This document shows, one piece after another, positions 1-12,667 of a stretch of 64,000 nucleotides of DNA (position 1 is the stretch's first letter; each line of letters opens with the position of its first letter). The DNA is taken from NCBI GenBank assembly GCA_028532985.1, contig JANCIK010000008.1, positions 2,852,001 to 2,916,000 of the forward strand, given 5' to 3'. The DNA comes from Stropharia rugosoannulata (Eukaryota; Basidiomycota; Agaricomycetes; Agaricales; Strophariaceae). The position numbers were made by a program, and so were the translations under genes. A model generated the notes under the pieces. That model was not told where the DNA came from. It made no database searches and saw only the letters and a list, made by a program, of their open reading frames with translations.

Positions 1-378
1 ACCTCCGCGATATATGCTTCTTAGCGCGGACAATTAAGTTGCCTGGTTGATTACGAACATTGCCGGAGGAATCAAATCCAGGTCGCGCGTTTATTCAAGC
101 CGAAAACTGCGGAACTCTATGTGTCGGTGATCTAAACGTAGTCAGGCTTGGAGAATCGTCGTCGCAGCAGCAGCAGCGCTGTTGACTGGCGGGCTGGAAA
201 GACAGGTGAGCAGGCATCCGGGAGTCTGGACGGGTAGGGCCATGGAGAAATACGGGGTACCTGAGCTGGGAGGACGGATCCGCCGGCTGTCGAGCGTTCT
301 GCGACTAGGGATCTCCTGCGATCTCATCTGGCGACAGCAGCTAAATCTTCCGGCAATTTCATAAGTGCCACCAGAGGT

Positions 379-385
379 ATATAAT
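379..385 (+). promoter_or_regulatory. Candidate TATA box of Tup1 paralogue A
   Basis: A TATATAA heptamer lies about 118 nt before the start codon chosen for the Tup1 gene and is followed by a pyrimidine-rich stretch, a common core-promoter arrangement in basidiomycetes. Bases 1-378 hold no gene I can support; they contain a short CAG run near 162-178. Confidence 0.4.
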
Positions 386-502
386 TACCATCCATTGAAT
401 TTCGGGAAGCTCCTCTTTGCCCCCCCAACACGCCTTCCAGACCACTGCACTCAATCCCATCCCCGTCCCGCCCGTTCGCAGCCACGACGTCTGCCACCGA
501 CC

Positions 503-2918
503 ATGTCAGCAAATGCGGGTCCGGTATACAGCGTGAGCTCTTTTCCTGCGCTCCTCCGCCGACGCCATTGACCGTCCGTTGGCTAGCATCGTCCCATGCA
601 GCCCAGCGCTGTGCGCCCGAACGCCACCCTCGGTAGCCTCCAGCTGCGTGCGCCACTGCTAGACTCTCTGGAGACGATCAAGAAGGAGTACGACACGCTG
701 CATGCCGAGTTGAATGGTGTGCGTAGCGAGCGTGACGAGCTCGAAGTCAAACGTTAGTGCTCTCCTTCCGTTTTCTCCTCCGCCACCTCAGCCGTCCTTT
801 GCAGTCGCGGCACAAGTAGCCGAGCTCAACTCGGTCCGAACCGCCCTCTGCGACCTCGAATTGCAAAATCGCCGGCTCCGCCTCCAGTATCAGGAGCTGC
901 AATCCGGCCCCTCGCAGTACCCCCCTGCCCTCCCGCAGAGGGGCCCTGAGTCCATGCCGCACAGAGTCCACCATCCCCCCGCCGAGTCAAGCGCATTCGC
1001 GTCACATCCAGATCCCCATGCCCGGTCCGATCAGCACAGCACCGAACGGCCTCCGTCGCTGGCCCCGTCACTGAGTCGCGTATCCTTGGGGCGCGCAGAG
1101 TATACTGCGCCGCCTCGGATGGCCGAGAGTGACTCGGATCGCGCGAAAGAGCGCTTGGCCGACTGGCGTGAACCGAAAAGGACGAAGCTAAGGAGAGATG
1201 CATCGGGTATGTCGATATGTCTTGACTGTTCCTTTTACTGACTACTCTCCTTTGATGCTCCGACAGATGCAGATTACGCACCATCACCGATAGGGCCGCC
1301 CGTCGCAGGGCCTTCCACATACAGCCGGCCCCTGTCGCCCCTCGCCCCCCGTGGAAACTGGTCCAGCTCTCCAAAGGGCGTAGAAGCATTCACAAAGCGC
1401 AAGAAAATCCTCTCGCATGATGAGCTCACGCTCAACACTGTTCCGCCGGACTGCAAGAAAGAAGGCGTTGATTGGCATGTGCTTTATAATCCAACGATCA
1501 AAAAGGCACTTGACGTCAATCTGGTCCATGCCTTTGTACACCCAACGTCAGTCTCCTAGGCGCTCTGTCGTAATTATATCTTATTTGCGTTTAGGATTGT
1601 ATGTTGTGTACAGTTCTCACCCGATGGGCGTGTTCTAGCCACGGGCTGTGACCGCATAACGCAACTGTTTGATGTTAATTCGGGAACAAGAATTTGGTGC
1701 GTATTTGGTATTTTTCCTTTATAGAGTCTACATACCGGCTAACATCATTGCTGCTGCCAGTGTTCTTGAGGATCTCAATGTCCCCAAGAAAGGCGACCAT
1801 TACATCAGGAGCATCAAGTTCAGCCCAGACGGCAAATTGCTTGCAACAGGAGCAGAAGACTACAAACTGCGGGTGAGTCTCTGAATATGTGTTTGTCTTT
1901 GAGAAAATAACATCTCCCCTCCCGAAGATATGGGATATCGCGACGCGCAAAATTCTGCATACCCTTGAAGGGCACACAGAAGAGATCTACTCGGTCGATT
2001 TCTCGCGTGACGGGCGGTACATCGTCTCTGGGTCAGCCGACATGACGCTACGCATCTGGGACACGCACACGAACAGCGCGCAGGTCATCAGCCTCGAGAA
2101 GGAGACGACGCCGGGCGTCGAGCAGGGCTTCACGTGTGTGTCGATCTCGCCGGACAGTACACTCGTCGCCGGCGGCACGCTCGACACCGTCATCCGCATA
2201 TACGACCTCGCGACGTGCGTGCTTGTGGGCACACTCAGCGGCGGGCACGGGAACAGCGTGTACAGCGTCGCGTTCACGCCGGACGGGCGCGGCGTGATCA
2301 GCGGCAGTCTCGATATGAGCGTCAAGCTGTGGGACATCACGCCCACGCTCGCGCGCCACGCGGAGAAGAAGACGCGCCAGACCTCCCCGCACCGTACCGG
2401 CAAGGAGTATCACCCGCCCGTGGCCATCGAGCCACTGGCGTTCATAGGACATACGGTGCGTGCGCTTGCTCTTCCTATCCCTATCCCTATCCCCGCTGGC
2501 CCGCGCGGCTGGCTGGCTGGGACTGGGCTGCGCGACAGGGCACGAGGACTGACAGGGGGACCCGGCAGGACTTTGTGCTCTCCGCATCGATAACGCCCGA
2601 TAGCCGCTGGGTCGTGTCGGGGTCCAAAGACCGCAGCGTGTGCTTCTGGGACGCAGCGTCGTCTGATCTCCAGTTTATCCTCAACGGGCATACGAACTCT
2701 GGTGCGTAGTGCGGTCCACGCGAGTTTATCAGGTCCCACCAATGACCGTTTTTCTTGTTCGCCGTAGTTATCTCGCTGCACGTCAATCCCCTTGGGGGCA
2801 TGCTGGCCACGGGGAGCGGTGACCTCTCTGCGCGTCTCTGTATGTCACAAGCCCGCGTTCTTTATCAGCGATGATGACACTGACGCACCGATGAACAGGG
2901 ACATACGCACCCATCTGA
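503..2918 (+). CDS. Tup1-like WD40 transcriptional co-repressor (paralogue A)
   Basis: Nuclear co-repressor of the Tup1/Groucho type, expected to be tethered to DNA through an Ssn6/Cyc8 partner. The protein is about 610 residues from roughly ten exons. The N-terminus carries the Tup_N coiled coil ([18 protein letters not shown], then [16 protein letters not shown]). A short Pro/Ser linker follows, then the linker motif [12 protein letters not shown], then seven WD40 blades (for example [63 protein letters not shown]). I chose the ATG at 503 over the in-frame ATG at 596: a 54-nt intron (533-586) joins [10 protein letters not shown] to HRPMQPS, and a first intron lies at the same place in paralogue B (IYN/HRSLQPT). 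The last codons, spliced across 2840-2898, give RLWTYAPI. The linker is much shorter than in paralogue B and lacks its Arg/Asp arrays. The fold assignment is firm; which paralogue is the ancestral TUP1 is not. Confidence 0.9.
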
Positions 2919-3396
2919 AAGGGCTGTCATACGTGGAGCGGTTATCCAGGCGGCGGTTTTGTCGCCCTTCCGATGTTGACGTCGCATACATCATTATCAT
3001 TGATACACACACACCGCATCGCTTTCCTAGTCGTAGTGCTTTCGTCATGCTATTCTAATGATCTCTTTAAATGATAGTGGAGGCTACCTCGGTTCTTGTG
3101 TACTGTACCTAATTTCCCCCTTCCTGACATAGCATCCTATCACCGACCTTGATCTGACTTTAAATACAAGGTTACAGGAAATGACATGGTTCTCTTGGAG
3201 CTCCATGATCAGATGCTGGATTTACTTACATATCAGATATCCATAGATAACTTCAACTTAATACCTGTATATATGCAATTTTTGTCCAATGGTGCTACCC
3301 TTTCATCGCTAAAGATTTACAATAGATAATTCAATTACAGAACAACATTATTCGTCCATAAGCAGTAGTCAAAGTGTAATTACTACCAGCCAAGGC
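2919..3396. other. Convergent intergenic gap
   Basis: This is AT-rich sequence between two converging genes (Tup1 A and an alpha-galactosidase). I see no coding or RNA gene; it probably holds both 3' UTRs. Confidence 0.5.
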
Positions 3397-6032
3397 TCAG
3401 GCCTCGATCAAGGTGCCGTCCTCCCCCATGCACCATTCAAGAGTCGAGCATGGAGGCATGGTCCCCTCAGGCTCGTCCCCGGCGTCTTTCAAAAGCAGCG
3501 CCACGACTCCATGGGCAGGCACGGCCTTTGCAGTAAAGTTTCGCACAGCCGTCCCGTTGTCTGTGTGCGTCCAGAGGTCCTGTATACAGTCGCCCAACGG
3601 TCAGCACGTCCACCACACACGGATTTCACGAGGAACGAGGGACGAGACGTACCCGAACTGAATACTGCCTGCCGGCCCGTATCCAGGGGGACTCGACGAG
3701 GCGGAAGAACATATCTGCAGGCTCGTCCAGTGTATTGAGCTGGGAACGTGGTGATGTTAGCTGTCGCGCGGCTGAGATAAAGTCGGACATAAACGCAGCG
3801 CGCACCAGCATGAATATCGTTCCGTTTTGGCTTTGGCCGCTCCAGTACTGCGCGGGGTGGGTGGCATTGTACGTCCAATCCGGCTAGATCGGACAAATTA
3901 GGTGGAAGATTTTGTCCCATAGACTAAGCTACTGACGTTGATCCCCCATCTGAAAGGAGAGATCGAGGTCCCGAACACCAGGTCCTGGTTGATCGCTATG
4001 ATTTCAGTGTTTTTCAGAACAGTGAGCGTTTCCTCCGTGATGGAAGATAGCTATCGGATTTTCTATTACTGAGTTAATTATGTGATCCAAAGAAGAAAAC
4101 ATACGTCAGTTCCCTGTTGAAATAAGTAAACGGGAGAAGTAAGTAAAAATAGCGGAGGTCACTTACGATCAAAAGAGGTGATTTCATAAACGCCCAGGCC
4201 GTAAAATGTGACTTTGCTTCGTCGAAAGTGATGTTCCCGTTGCCTCTATTGCCGCACGAGTTAAACCTTTCTGACAGAACAATGATACTTGGTTGGAGTA
4301 ACTTACACTTCAAGCTGGGGATTACAGCGGATGAGTTAGTTCAGCAGAAACTTTTGGCTGTGCGCGCCGAATCCAATAAATCACAAACCATATCAAGATC
4401 ATTATGGCCGTAGAAATCAGACGCCCATGCGTAGAACGAGTTTCTTGCCACAGAAGTTATTTCCTGTCGTTACAAACGATCGGACCTACACTTACTGATT
4501 TAATATGGTTGTTATGGAACTCCATTCGGGGTCTGGCAGAACAGAAAGAAAGATGATGGGCGTCTGTAGAGTGTTTAATAAAGGCGTAATTAAACGTACA
4601 TGTGTCATTGGTTGTCTAACCATCGTGAACTGAGCTATGCGATAAAGTATGACATTGCCAAGAGTAAGACGTACCCTCCAACTTTCGCCCAACGTTCTAG
4701 CCCAATTCCAGGGCTCGTTCTAAAAGATGTAAATGTCCAGCGTGCAAGCCTCGTAAAATTTGGATATCCTTACACGTCCCCACTGGCAAAGCGAGAAAAT
4801 AAGGGGTGGTTTGCCAGATTCTTTGCTCAATTTCTTGATGGCATTTGCCATGCGTGTGTACTCTGTAATTAAGTGTAACAAAAACCAGTGTCATTTGAGC
4901 GTGATGGACTGGATCAATAATGGAAGAACATAGCACTTACTGCCAACGATGCCTTCTTTGATAACCTCGTCATATGGAACTGTAAACAATCATTTGATCA
5001 ACCTTCGAGCTTTCTTGGTGGAACATATTCACCCGCGCAGTTGTCATATCTAATTTAAGAGAGATAAGTAATGCATACACCGATAATGTGCTTGACTTAC
5101 TTGAGCAGGTCAAACCCCCAGTCTTGGAAAAGCTTGATGTCCCTACATAATATATAGAACTGCGCAGTGACTTTACGATATCACCGGACGTACCTATCTT
5201 CGTTCCTATACGAGCCAGGATACATCTGACAGGTGAACCAGCCAGAATCACTGTACTGTCCATCGCATTAGAATGCGGCTAAAATTGCTCAGGTGTTATT
5301 TTGAGCTTACAATACCGGCTTTGCTAAAGACCGTAGTCAGCAGGGATGCTAGAAGTGCAGAATGACATACAATCCCAGACTATGTATTTCATCTGTGAGG
5401 GCTTTCATACCAGACGGAAAGGTCACTTTATCTGACAGCAGTCACTTTAGGTTAAGCGGAGTCCATGGGGAATAAGATAAAGATAAGTATCACGAACTTG
5501 CGACGATGTCACCGGATGCACTTCTGTTTTTTTCGGAATAACAATCATCGATGCTAACATAATTATAGCCCACATCCTGACGCAATGTGGTTTCAGTAGG
5601 CTGCATTTCAAGTAGAATTAAGTTATACCAATAATCCGAGTGCTTTCATGTTGTGAGCTGTCTCTAACACAACAGTTTCGTTGATATCACACTAGAGCTG
5701 CGTCAGAAATTGTTGCCAAAGAAATACGAGGTGATGTTACATAATAAGCATTCCAAGCTCAAGAAACTTTGTAAGAGTTGCTTTCTATGAGAAAGGGCGA
5801 CAAAAATGTTGGACATACTGTTATATCCCATGACTACATTGCACGCTGGTCAACAACGTATTACAGTAGAGTAGGAATGGACCCGACCTGGCAATCTGCC
5901 CACTCTCTGTATATCAGAGGACATTTTGGGTGTTTGGTTTGTTAACCAAGTCCCTGTTAGTCCAAGCAATACGATAATAACTGTCATAGTGATGGCAAAA
6001 GGTGTCATGACAAGTACTATCGGATAAGTCAT
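3397..6032 (-). CDS. GH27 alpha-galactosidase, membrane-anchored or secreted
   Basis: Hydrolyses terminal alpha-1,6-galactosyl residues of galacto-oligosaccharides and galactomannans (GH27, retaining). The spliced protein runs through VMGYNTWNAYY, VGYNYVSIDDC, AGIYSDSGWFTC, LLKYDNCA (catalytic nucleophile Asp), FSLCQWGR, SWRTTND (acid/base Asp), SFYAWASDFYGHND, SHFTAWAFMKSPLLI and ends in a C-terminal beta-domain ([15 protein letters not shown], then [12 protein letters not shown]). About eighteen short exons are needed, several of them microexons: 16 nt at 4600-4615 carrying the acid/base Asp, 8 nt at 4307-4314, 9 nt at 4105-4113 and 13 nt at 5311-5323. The frame is intact to the stop. The proposed N-terminus (ATG at 6032) is a hydrophobic segment, TPFAITMTVIIVLLGLTGTW, either a signal peptide or a type II anchor; a start further upstream cannot be excluded. 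It is an inverted paralogue of the gene at 9099. Confidence 0.85.
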
Positions 6033-7002
6033 GAATTTTTCCTGTGCAGTCTTCCACTCTGTAAGAAATATGCTCAGTTTGTTTGCCGATTTTAGGAAAG
6101 GAAGAATTAACTTGTGTGGGAACGAGAACCCTCTGCTCCAGCATGTAAATCGAATGGGAGACAGTTGAGTAATGCCATGATGACCCACCTCCTGGAGTAA
6201 GCAAAGGCGTGTCTTCCGACCATTGTCCACTCGGGCGTTGATGAACTTCTGTTTCGTGCTAAGCTTCGTGTAATGAAGAGCTGGAACTGTGTTACCATTA
6301 TCTCTATCTAAAATAACCCTTGATAAACAAAGACCAGAAGATGGCGAAGAATAGCCATCATACTTAGATGCTTACCGGCGCTAGTTGGTTGAGGCATACA
6401 GGCAAGTGGGTATGGATCAACAGATAGCCAGAGTGAATCTTAGAGCTGAGCAAGAAGATGAAATAAGAGGAATCAGCTCTTCGGGGCCTATTAGACGTTA
6501 CTGAAGTGGAGTACAAAACAGGTCTCCACTGCCCGTCGTGAGCCAGTCTTCAGAATTGAAATCACGGAGACTTTGGAACCGAGTCGTCTACTAGAGCAAC
6601 TCTTGCAGGAGAAACGTTCCTAGAAGCCCCACAGAGAAGAAATTGTGAGAGTCGACTGAGCTGTCAGATAAATGGCTTCAAGTTGTACTTTGGTTCTTCT
6701 ATTGTTGTGAGAGAGCGGAGGGAAGGCGCAGTTGTTAATTTACGTAAATCAGGGGCGCCGAAACGGCAAGTGTAAAACCGGGCCTACCACGTGATGCGAC
6801 GCGTTAAGTCACGCCCACGCCTTGGCCCACTCATTGTCACACTCTGTCAGAAGGTCCTTGTCACATAAGTAACCGTGGGGCCCAACGACGCGGCAATGTT
6901 TACGGCGTACGCACAACAATCGTACTTACCTTCGAAAGACCTCGAACTCACCTACACAATATACCTATACGATCTTGACTTTGCGCCCCACAATCTTTGC
7001 TC
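6033..7002. promoter_or_regulatory. Divergent intergenic region
   Basis: About 970 nt separate the divergently transcribed alpha-galactosidase and the Sos7-like gene. Minus-strand ORFs reach into the first 200 nt and could be an upstream exon of the alpha-galactosidase. Nothing else is supported. Confidence 0.4.
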
Positions 7003-8227
7003 ATGTCGAGACTTTCGCTAGAGCATATCGAACAAGGCCAAAATGTCGAGGCAGCTAAAGCTCTGCAGTCGCGTTTTGAAAAGGCCAATTTCCAACTACT
7101 GAACAAAGTGTCAGAGCTCAACGCCCACCGCATGGAGGACGAAGATGAAGACGACGTGAAGCCCAAGGACCCAGCTATAATTGCTTCAGAAGTTGCAGAT
7201 CAAATCGTGCGTCCTTTTGACTACTCGCGAGTTTCACATATCAAGCTCTTGTGCAGGCATACTTGCGGAAGCTCAAGTTTCAGTACCTCGAGCAAAACGC
7301 GAAAGATAAATATGTCAAAACGATTGTGAGCGATATCGACGACGCCCCAATTGTTACTGCGGAGGACAACAAAGAACTAGCCCGAGCAAATGAGGAGAAG
7401 AAGGAGAGACTTAAATTCGCGAAGGGAAGGCTGAATGAGGTGCACAACAATATAAGGCTGCTGGGACCCATGGTTGAACAGGGTGAGTACCCTTGCATTT
7501 GAACGAGAGACAAACCTGAGCGCCTACAGATTATCAACGCGTCAAGGAATCGACAGACCGCGCTGCGCTTCTTTCTCAGAAAATTATCGACGCTCGAACG
7601 GCTTTAATCTTGCTTCGACAGACTCATCCACGACCTCGGCTCACAATTCCTCTAGCCGAACAGAAATTGCAAGACCAAGTGGAAGAGATGCAAACATTAA
7701 ACGACCAAGTGCAAGCCGTTAAGCAAAAAGTAAAATCGGAGAAAAGCCGTATCAAAGCCAACGCAGTAGAGGTAGAAGATCGTCGAGTTGAAGCTGCAGA
7801 AGCAGAAAAGGCTGTGAAAGCAGCCCAACTAGATGAAGACGACAGCAGGCTTGTTCCACTCCATGATTGGTGAGTAACAGGTTCATACTACCGTTTTTGT
7901 GGCACTTATGATTGTTCTTGTAGGTATTCTGCTTCACTAGCATTGCATCGATCCCTTTCAAATCTGGAGGAATCCCATTCTGTCTCAGAGAATGAACTAC
8001 AGCTGACCTACAGAATCGACTTGCCATCTCCATCTCCGCCGCACCGCGTAACCATCTCTTTGATATTCGCTCCTGATACGCGTCGACTAGCTGCTGCACA
8101 AGTTTCCGGTTTCCAAGAGATGGGTGTCGAGATAGACGATGTTATTGAGGCACATGTACAAGTCGATGACCCCCACGGCCTGATCGCAGCTCTTCTGGCG
8201 CGGGCGCGGGCAGCTGCGGCTTCATAG
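7003..8227 (+). CDS. Coiled-coil protein, probably kinetochore Sos7/Kre28 family
   Basis: The protein is about 355 residues from four exons, starting at MSRLSLEHIEQGQNVEAAK. An N-terminal helical block (KALQSRFEKANFQLLNKVSE, then AYLRKLKFQYLEQNAKDKYV) resembles the Sos7 N-terminal coiled-coil domain found in fungal kinetochores, where Sos7 binds the Spc7/KNL1 scaffold. Long heptad-rich helices follow (KLQDQVEEMQTLNDQVQAVK and on to about residue 250). The C-terminal 110 residues (LQLTYRIDLPSPSPPHRVTI) look like a small globular RWD-like domain, as expected for a KNL1-complex partner. The family name rests on recalled pattern similarity, not a search. It lies between two inverted alpha-galactosidase paralogues and seems functionally unrelated to them. 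Confidence 0.6.
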
Positions 8228-9098
8228 GTCTTGTAACATCAATTCTACTGTAAATTATATTCCTTGGTGTAAGATGCACAATTTTCTACTACCTGGACTG
8301 CCTTTCTGACAAACCCTATTAGGTACTTATCAGGCTATTACATTAATGTATCAATAAAAATTATACCCTCATTTAGTGCAACGACAGTCGTCATACGTGG
8401 GGGTCGTATGATTACCTTCGAAATCGCCGCAAGTAGCATGTGCAACAATCACTGGACGCTTGCTTCGCGTTTGCTCGACGTGAAGCAGGCCCAAGTCCCC
8501 AGCTTGTCTACAGCGGCCCGCAATTTGCCACACGTGATGGTGCTATTTCGCTTCCCTCCGGTCCTTCTGTGTCACTACTCTCTGAATTCTTTCGTAACCT
8601 GTGTGCAGCCTCTCTCCACTTCTGAAAGAGAAGTCCGAAATGAATCTTCTGGCTTACGCCTGTCCTGTGACTCGCTCGCGCCAGTAGTGGCTTCACGTAT
8701 TTGCTTAAGGGTCTCCCTCAGCCAGGACTTTCGACATCATTACAGCCTTAGCCGCTGATCAGTTCCCGCCACCTGAACGCTTGGACTACGGGTTGGTCGA
8801 ATACCCGCGGTCTGCTTGACGAGCCTACGTATCTTTACAGCTTAGCCGGTGAAGGATGCCACAATGACTCGGACCTTGCTCGGATTATTCAAATCAGCTT
8901 CGAAATCTTGTCATATGCAGGAGATGTTCATGTAGACAAACAATGACCATAACGCGAAGCCTTCGTCATGGGGCGCCCGCGTCTCCACATCTGGGTTAGG
9001 CTTCGAGGCATACAAAGTGGGTCATTGAATCATAAGCCTAGTCGAACTGTGGGGCTATAAGAAGAGTCATTCCAGCGACTCATTTTGGTGGTTCAAAA
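8228..9098. other. Intergenic region, no gene seen
   Basis: The 870 nt between the Sos7-like gene and the second alpha-galactosidase contain only short ORFs without family features. The part next to 9099 must hold the alpha-galactosidase promoter. Confidence 0.45.
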
Positions 9099-11586
9099 AT
9101 GTTCCCTGTCATTTCATGGGGCAGCGCCCTATTTGGGGCTGTTTTACTGTCCAACTCGCATCCTGCTAATGCGCTAAGCAATGGTGTTGCGAAATTGCCT
9201 AGTACGTTGCGTGTCACTTCTACCTATACTTCGGCTTACAAGAGATGACTTCAATAGTCTTGGGATATAACAGTCAGTTCACCTTGTTCGTATTGTCGGC
9301 GCTCATTGATTATTGGATCCAATATTATCAGCATGGAATGCTTATCAGGTTAGCTGGGAGGCCATTTCTATCTACGCGGCTTACATTATCGTAGTGCAAC
9401 ATCGACGAGGACCTTCTTTTGCAGACGGCTCAGCAGATGAAGTCGTTGGGTCTTCTGGTAGCTTACCTTCGTTGATATCTATGAACGCGTACTGATTGCG
9501 TCCAAGGACGTGGGATATGAGTTCGTTAACATCGACGACTGCTGGGCTGAAAAAAATCGTACAGCAGAAGGCAATATCATTGAAGGTATGCAGCTAGATA
9601 ATATGAATAGCAGTACGACTGAGCGTACGCAAATCAGATCAAGTCCGCTTCAAGAAAGGGATGAAATGGCTCAACCAGCAGATCCACGCTTTAGGATTGT
9701 GAGTTACCATGACAATGGCGCCTGAACAAAATCTGATAAAAAATTCCTTCAGCAAAACAGGGATCGTGGGTTAACGCCACTTTATCTCGACGGCGGCTCG
9801 GTTAAAATTAACTTGACTCTAGTATGGCGATTCAGGGTGGTTTACTTGTGCTGGTTACCCGGGTTCCTATTCCAACGAGCTCCGCGACGCCCAAACATTT
9901 GCTGACATGGGGTTTGATTATCTCAAGTAAGTTGGATATCTTGTCTTTTTCTGATGTCAAGTTTACCTAAAGATAAATTTAATAGGTATGATAATTGTGC
10001 AAGTACGTAATCCACTAACTTCTGGAATACTCTGTTGACGCACGGGCATGTAGTCCCGTACGATGATATTATTCGTGAAGGAATAGTAGGAAGTAAGTCA
10101 AGGCTGTGGATATCAAATGGGACGAGTTACTAAAATGCACGCTGTAGAATATCAACGCATGAGCGACGCTCTCATTCAGGTCGGAAAGACGGTTGGAAGG
10201 AACTTCGTCTTTTCCCTTTGCGAATGGGGATGGGTGGGTTAAAGATTAAATGCTTTACGCGAGACTGATTAGGCTCGTTTGTTTGTGTATCGCAGAGTCA
10301 AGTCTGGCTGTAAGATTTCCTCCTTGAGGACATTGATACCCATCGCGGCTCACACGTTATGTTCCGCTAGTTGGGGTGCAGAACTCGGCCATAGCTGGAG
10401 GGTGAGGGGTGAAGTTAATACTCTGACACGAACACCACGCTGATAATTGACTGACACAACAGACAACCGGAGACATCTCGACCCAATGGGAATCACTGAC
10501 GGCGATCATAAATTTGTATGGGCACACATTTTTTTCTACACTGCGTTACATGTTCATCAGATCCATGTAGCAACTCGTTCATTACTCAGGCTACTAACTT
10601 CTACGGACGTAACGATATGGACATGGTGAGAGAATGCAGTCTTCTAAAAACCATGTTATCTAACGGAGATTAATTAGCTCCAACTGTATGTGTAGATCTC
10701 ACCATAAATCTAGGATATCTTATCAATTGTTTGTGTTTACAGTGGAAACGGTGGACTCACGTTCGAGGAATCCAAATCTCATTTCACAGCTTGGGCATTG
10801 TTGAAATCTCCGCTTTTGGCATGTTTTTTTCTCCTGCTTGTTGTAGCTCATTTGTAGGCTGACATTCTGGCGATCCCAGATTGGTACAAATGTGAGGAGC
10901 TTGTTATTTGAGAAGTCCTATTTTTCTGATAAGCGCCGACTTGCCTCCCGGCGTCAAGATGTCCGCCATCACGCCCGAAATTGTCGGTATTCTCAAAAAC
11001 ACGGAGATCCTTGCCATCAATCAGGACCCCGTTGTTGGGACAAGTATCTCGCCGTTCCGTTGGGGAATTAATGTTTGTAGCAGTCTCTTTGCTCGGCGGC
11101 CGCTAGCTTATCTTGATGTATCTCGTATAGGCTGATTGGACAAGCAATGATACACACCCTGCGCAATACTGGAGCGGTCAAACGCAATCTGGCACAGTGT
11201 TCATGCTTGTATGTATCTGTGGTCCTTTTGGCATTTAATGTTCTGACCTGGGTAGCTTAACACACTGGCTGAACCCGCGAGTATGACATTCAACCTCACG
11301 GAGTCGCCCTTCATCCGCGCTGGACGACAATATTCTGTTAGGGTTAGTTTCCCGTCCGAATTTTCGATCAGTGATGCAAATCTGACATGGCAACCTTTCA
11401 AAGGATCTCTGGACACACACAGATAACGGGACGGCTGTGCGAAACTTCACCGCGGAGAACGTTCCTCCACATGGTGTGGTTGCCTTGCTTCTCAAGGACG
11501 CTGGTAACGAGCCTGCAGGTCTGTATCCTGCATGCAGTGTTTGGTTCCAGTGTACCGACCAGAATGGAACGCACGTTGGTGGTTGA
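9099..11586 (+). CDS. GH27 alpha-galactosidase, secreted
   Basis: A paralogue of the minus-strand gene at 3397-6032, with the same reaction. It opens with a clear signal peptide ([19 protein letters not shown]), then [46 protein letters not shown] (nucleophile Asp), [18 protein letters not shown] (acid/base Asp), [26 protein letters not shown] and the C-terminal beta-domain ([15 protein letters not shown]). It needs about eighteen exons including microexons of 13 nt (9753-9765), 14 nt (10296-10309), 8 nt (10678-10685) and 12 nt (10880-10891). The intron before 10880 is best explained by a GC donor at LKSPLL. The next splice joins IGTN directly to MSAITPE, which gives the same spacing as the paralogue. 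No stop or frameshift breaks the gene once spliced this way. Extracellular or wall-associated plant galactoside degradation is the likely role. Confidence 0.88.
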
Positions 11587-12667
11587 GGGCGAATGGTCGA
11601 TCATCAATCACCCAATACAGACGCGCTGAATGTGTCCTATTAACTTCGACTTCGCTTTTTGACTTCTGTAATGACGTTATTTCTAGCTTGACAATCAATT
11701 GATACATTTTAGCTTTTTTCTTTTACTTCAAGCGCTGTATCTATGCACTGATGTGTATGAATATGTGATGCAGCTCATTGGCGCTTATTCAATGGTCTGT
11801 TATCTTCCTTATCAAATGTAGCATGAGTTGCATAGCAAATTTCTGACAGGATGCTTGTCTCTGTTGGCGTTATGAGCCGACAGTCAAATATTAACACATT
11901 CAATCTATGCAAAGATGAGTCTACTGCATATCTGTACCGTTGTATAGGTAAAAATGTATTCGTACTTGGATCTTATCTCTGTGCTCGCATGTCTACCCAG
12001 CCCTGACTACGAAAACAACTGCTGTAAACTGTGACAATTTTATACGCAAATTTACGGACATTCGTAGTTGGTTTCGGAGAAGTTCGTTGCTTTTTGAATC
12101 TAAAAGCAATGCACCCCTACGCACCTGTGCAAACAATATTATACAAATCTCAAACGTAAAGATGAATTTTCACTTACTGGAGTGTAAGTCTCTCAAGTCG
12201 GCTCTATTTTTCAATGTTAGAGATTGATTAGAGATTCACTTTGTCGACTCAGTTGCGACTCAGCTGTAGGAAATTGGTAGGGAATCAATATCCAATTCTA
12301 TTACCGAGTGTAAATTTTTCACTGGCCCTTGCGCAGCCATTGAATCCTTGAGTTCCCTTCAAGTTCCCCTGTAATTTGCGCTTACGCTTGAGTTCTAACT
12401 TGGTTCTAACTTCCAGTGAGCTTCGGCTGGCTTCGGCCAACTTGCTTCGGCTGCACGCTCCGACGGTGATATATCACATGAGTATCACATGACCTAATTA
12501 AAAAACCTACCGTGACGCGTGGGCGCCATACGCTGCGGCCTGCCATATGATAATGACTCGCAACTTTGAACACGAGTCAGGACTTTGAACTTGCTCTCAA
12601 ACTTGATTTGGACTCTAGCAGAAACAGCGATCATCACCTCTTATATTCATAGCGAAACACACTACAT
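11587..12667. promoter_or_regulatory. Intergenic region with repeated short motifs
   Basis: No gene is supported. About 180-200 nt before the next start codon lies the direct repeat TATCACATGA at 12472-12481 and TATCACATGAC at 12483-12493, so two E-box-like CACATG cores are one helical turn apart. Three CTTCGGC-type repeats (12421-12452) stand just upstream. These are candidate activator sites for the 12668 gene, by inference only. Confidence 0.35.

Noticed and set aside
596..600. ATG at 596 as the start of Tup1 paralogue A.
   Set aside because: Splicing 533-586 from the ATG at 503 gives VYS joined to HRPMQPS, matching the N-terminus and first intron of paralogue B and the usual Tup1 start.
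4492..4692. The minus-strand alpha-galactosidase looked like a pseudogene that had lost its acid/base Asp, because the open frame reads through as TPIIFLSVLPDPEWSS.
   Set aside because: A 16-nt exon at 4600-4615 with good splice borders restores RTTND followed by PEWSS in frame and in register with the paralogue.
10880..10975. Frame break in the plus-strand alpha-galactosidase around the ORF reading SADLPPGVK.
   Set aside because: Those codons are intronic; splicing IGTN directly to MSAITPE gives the same length as the paralogue.
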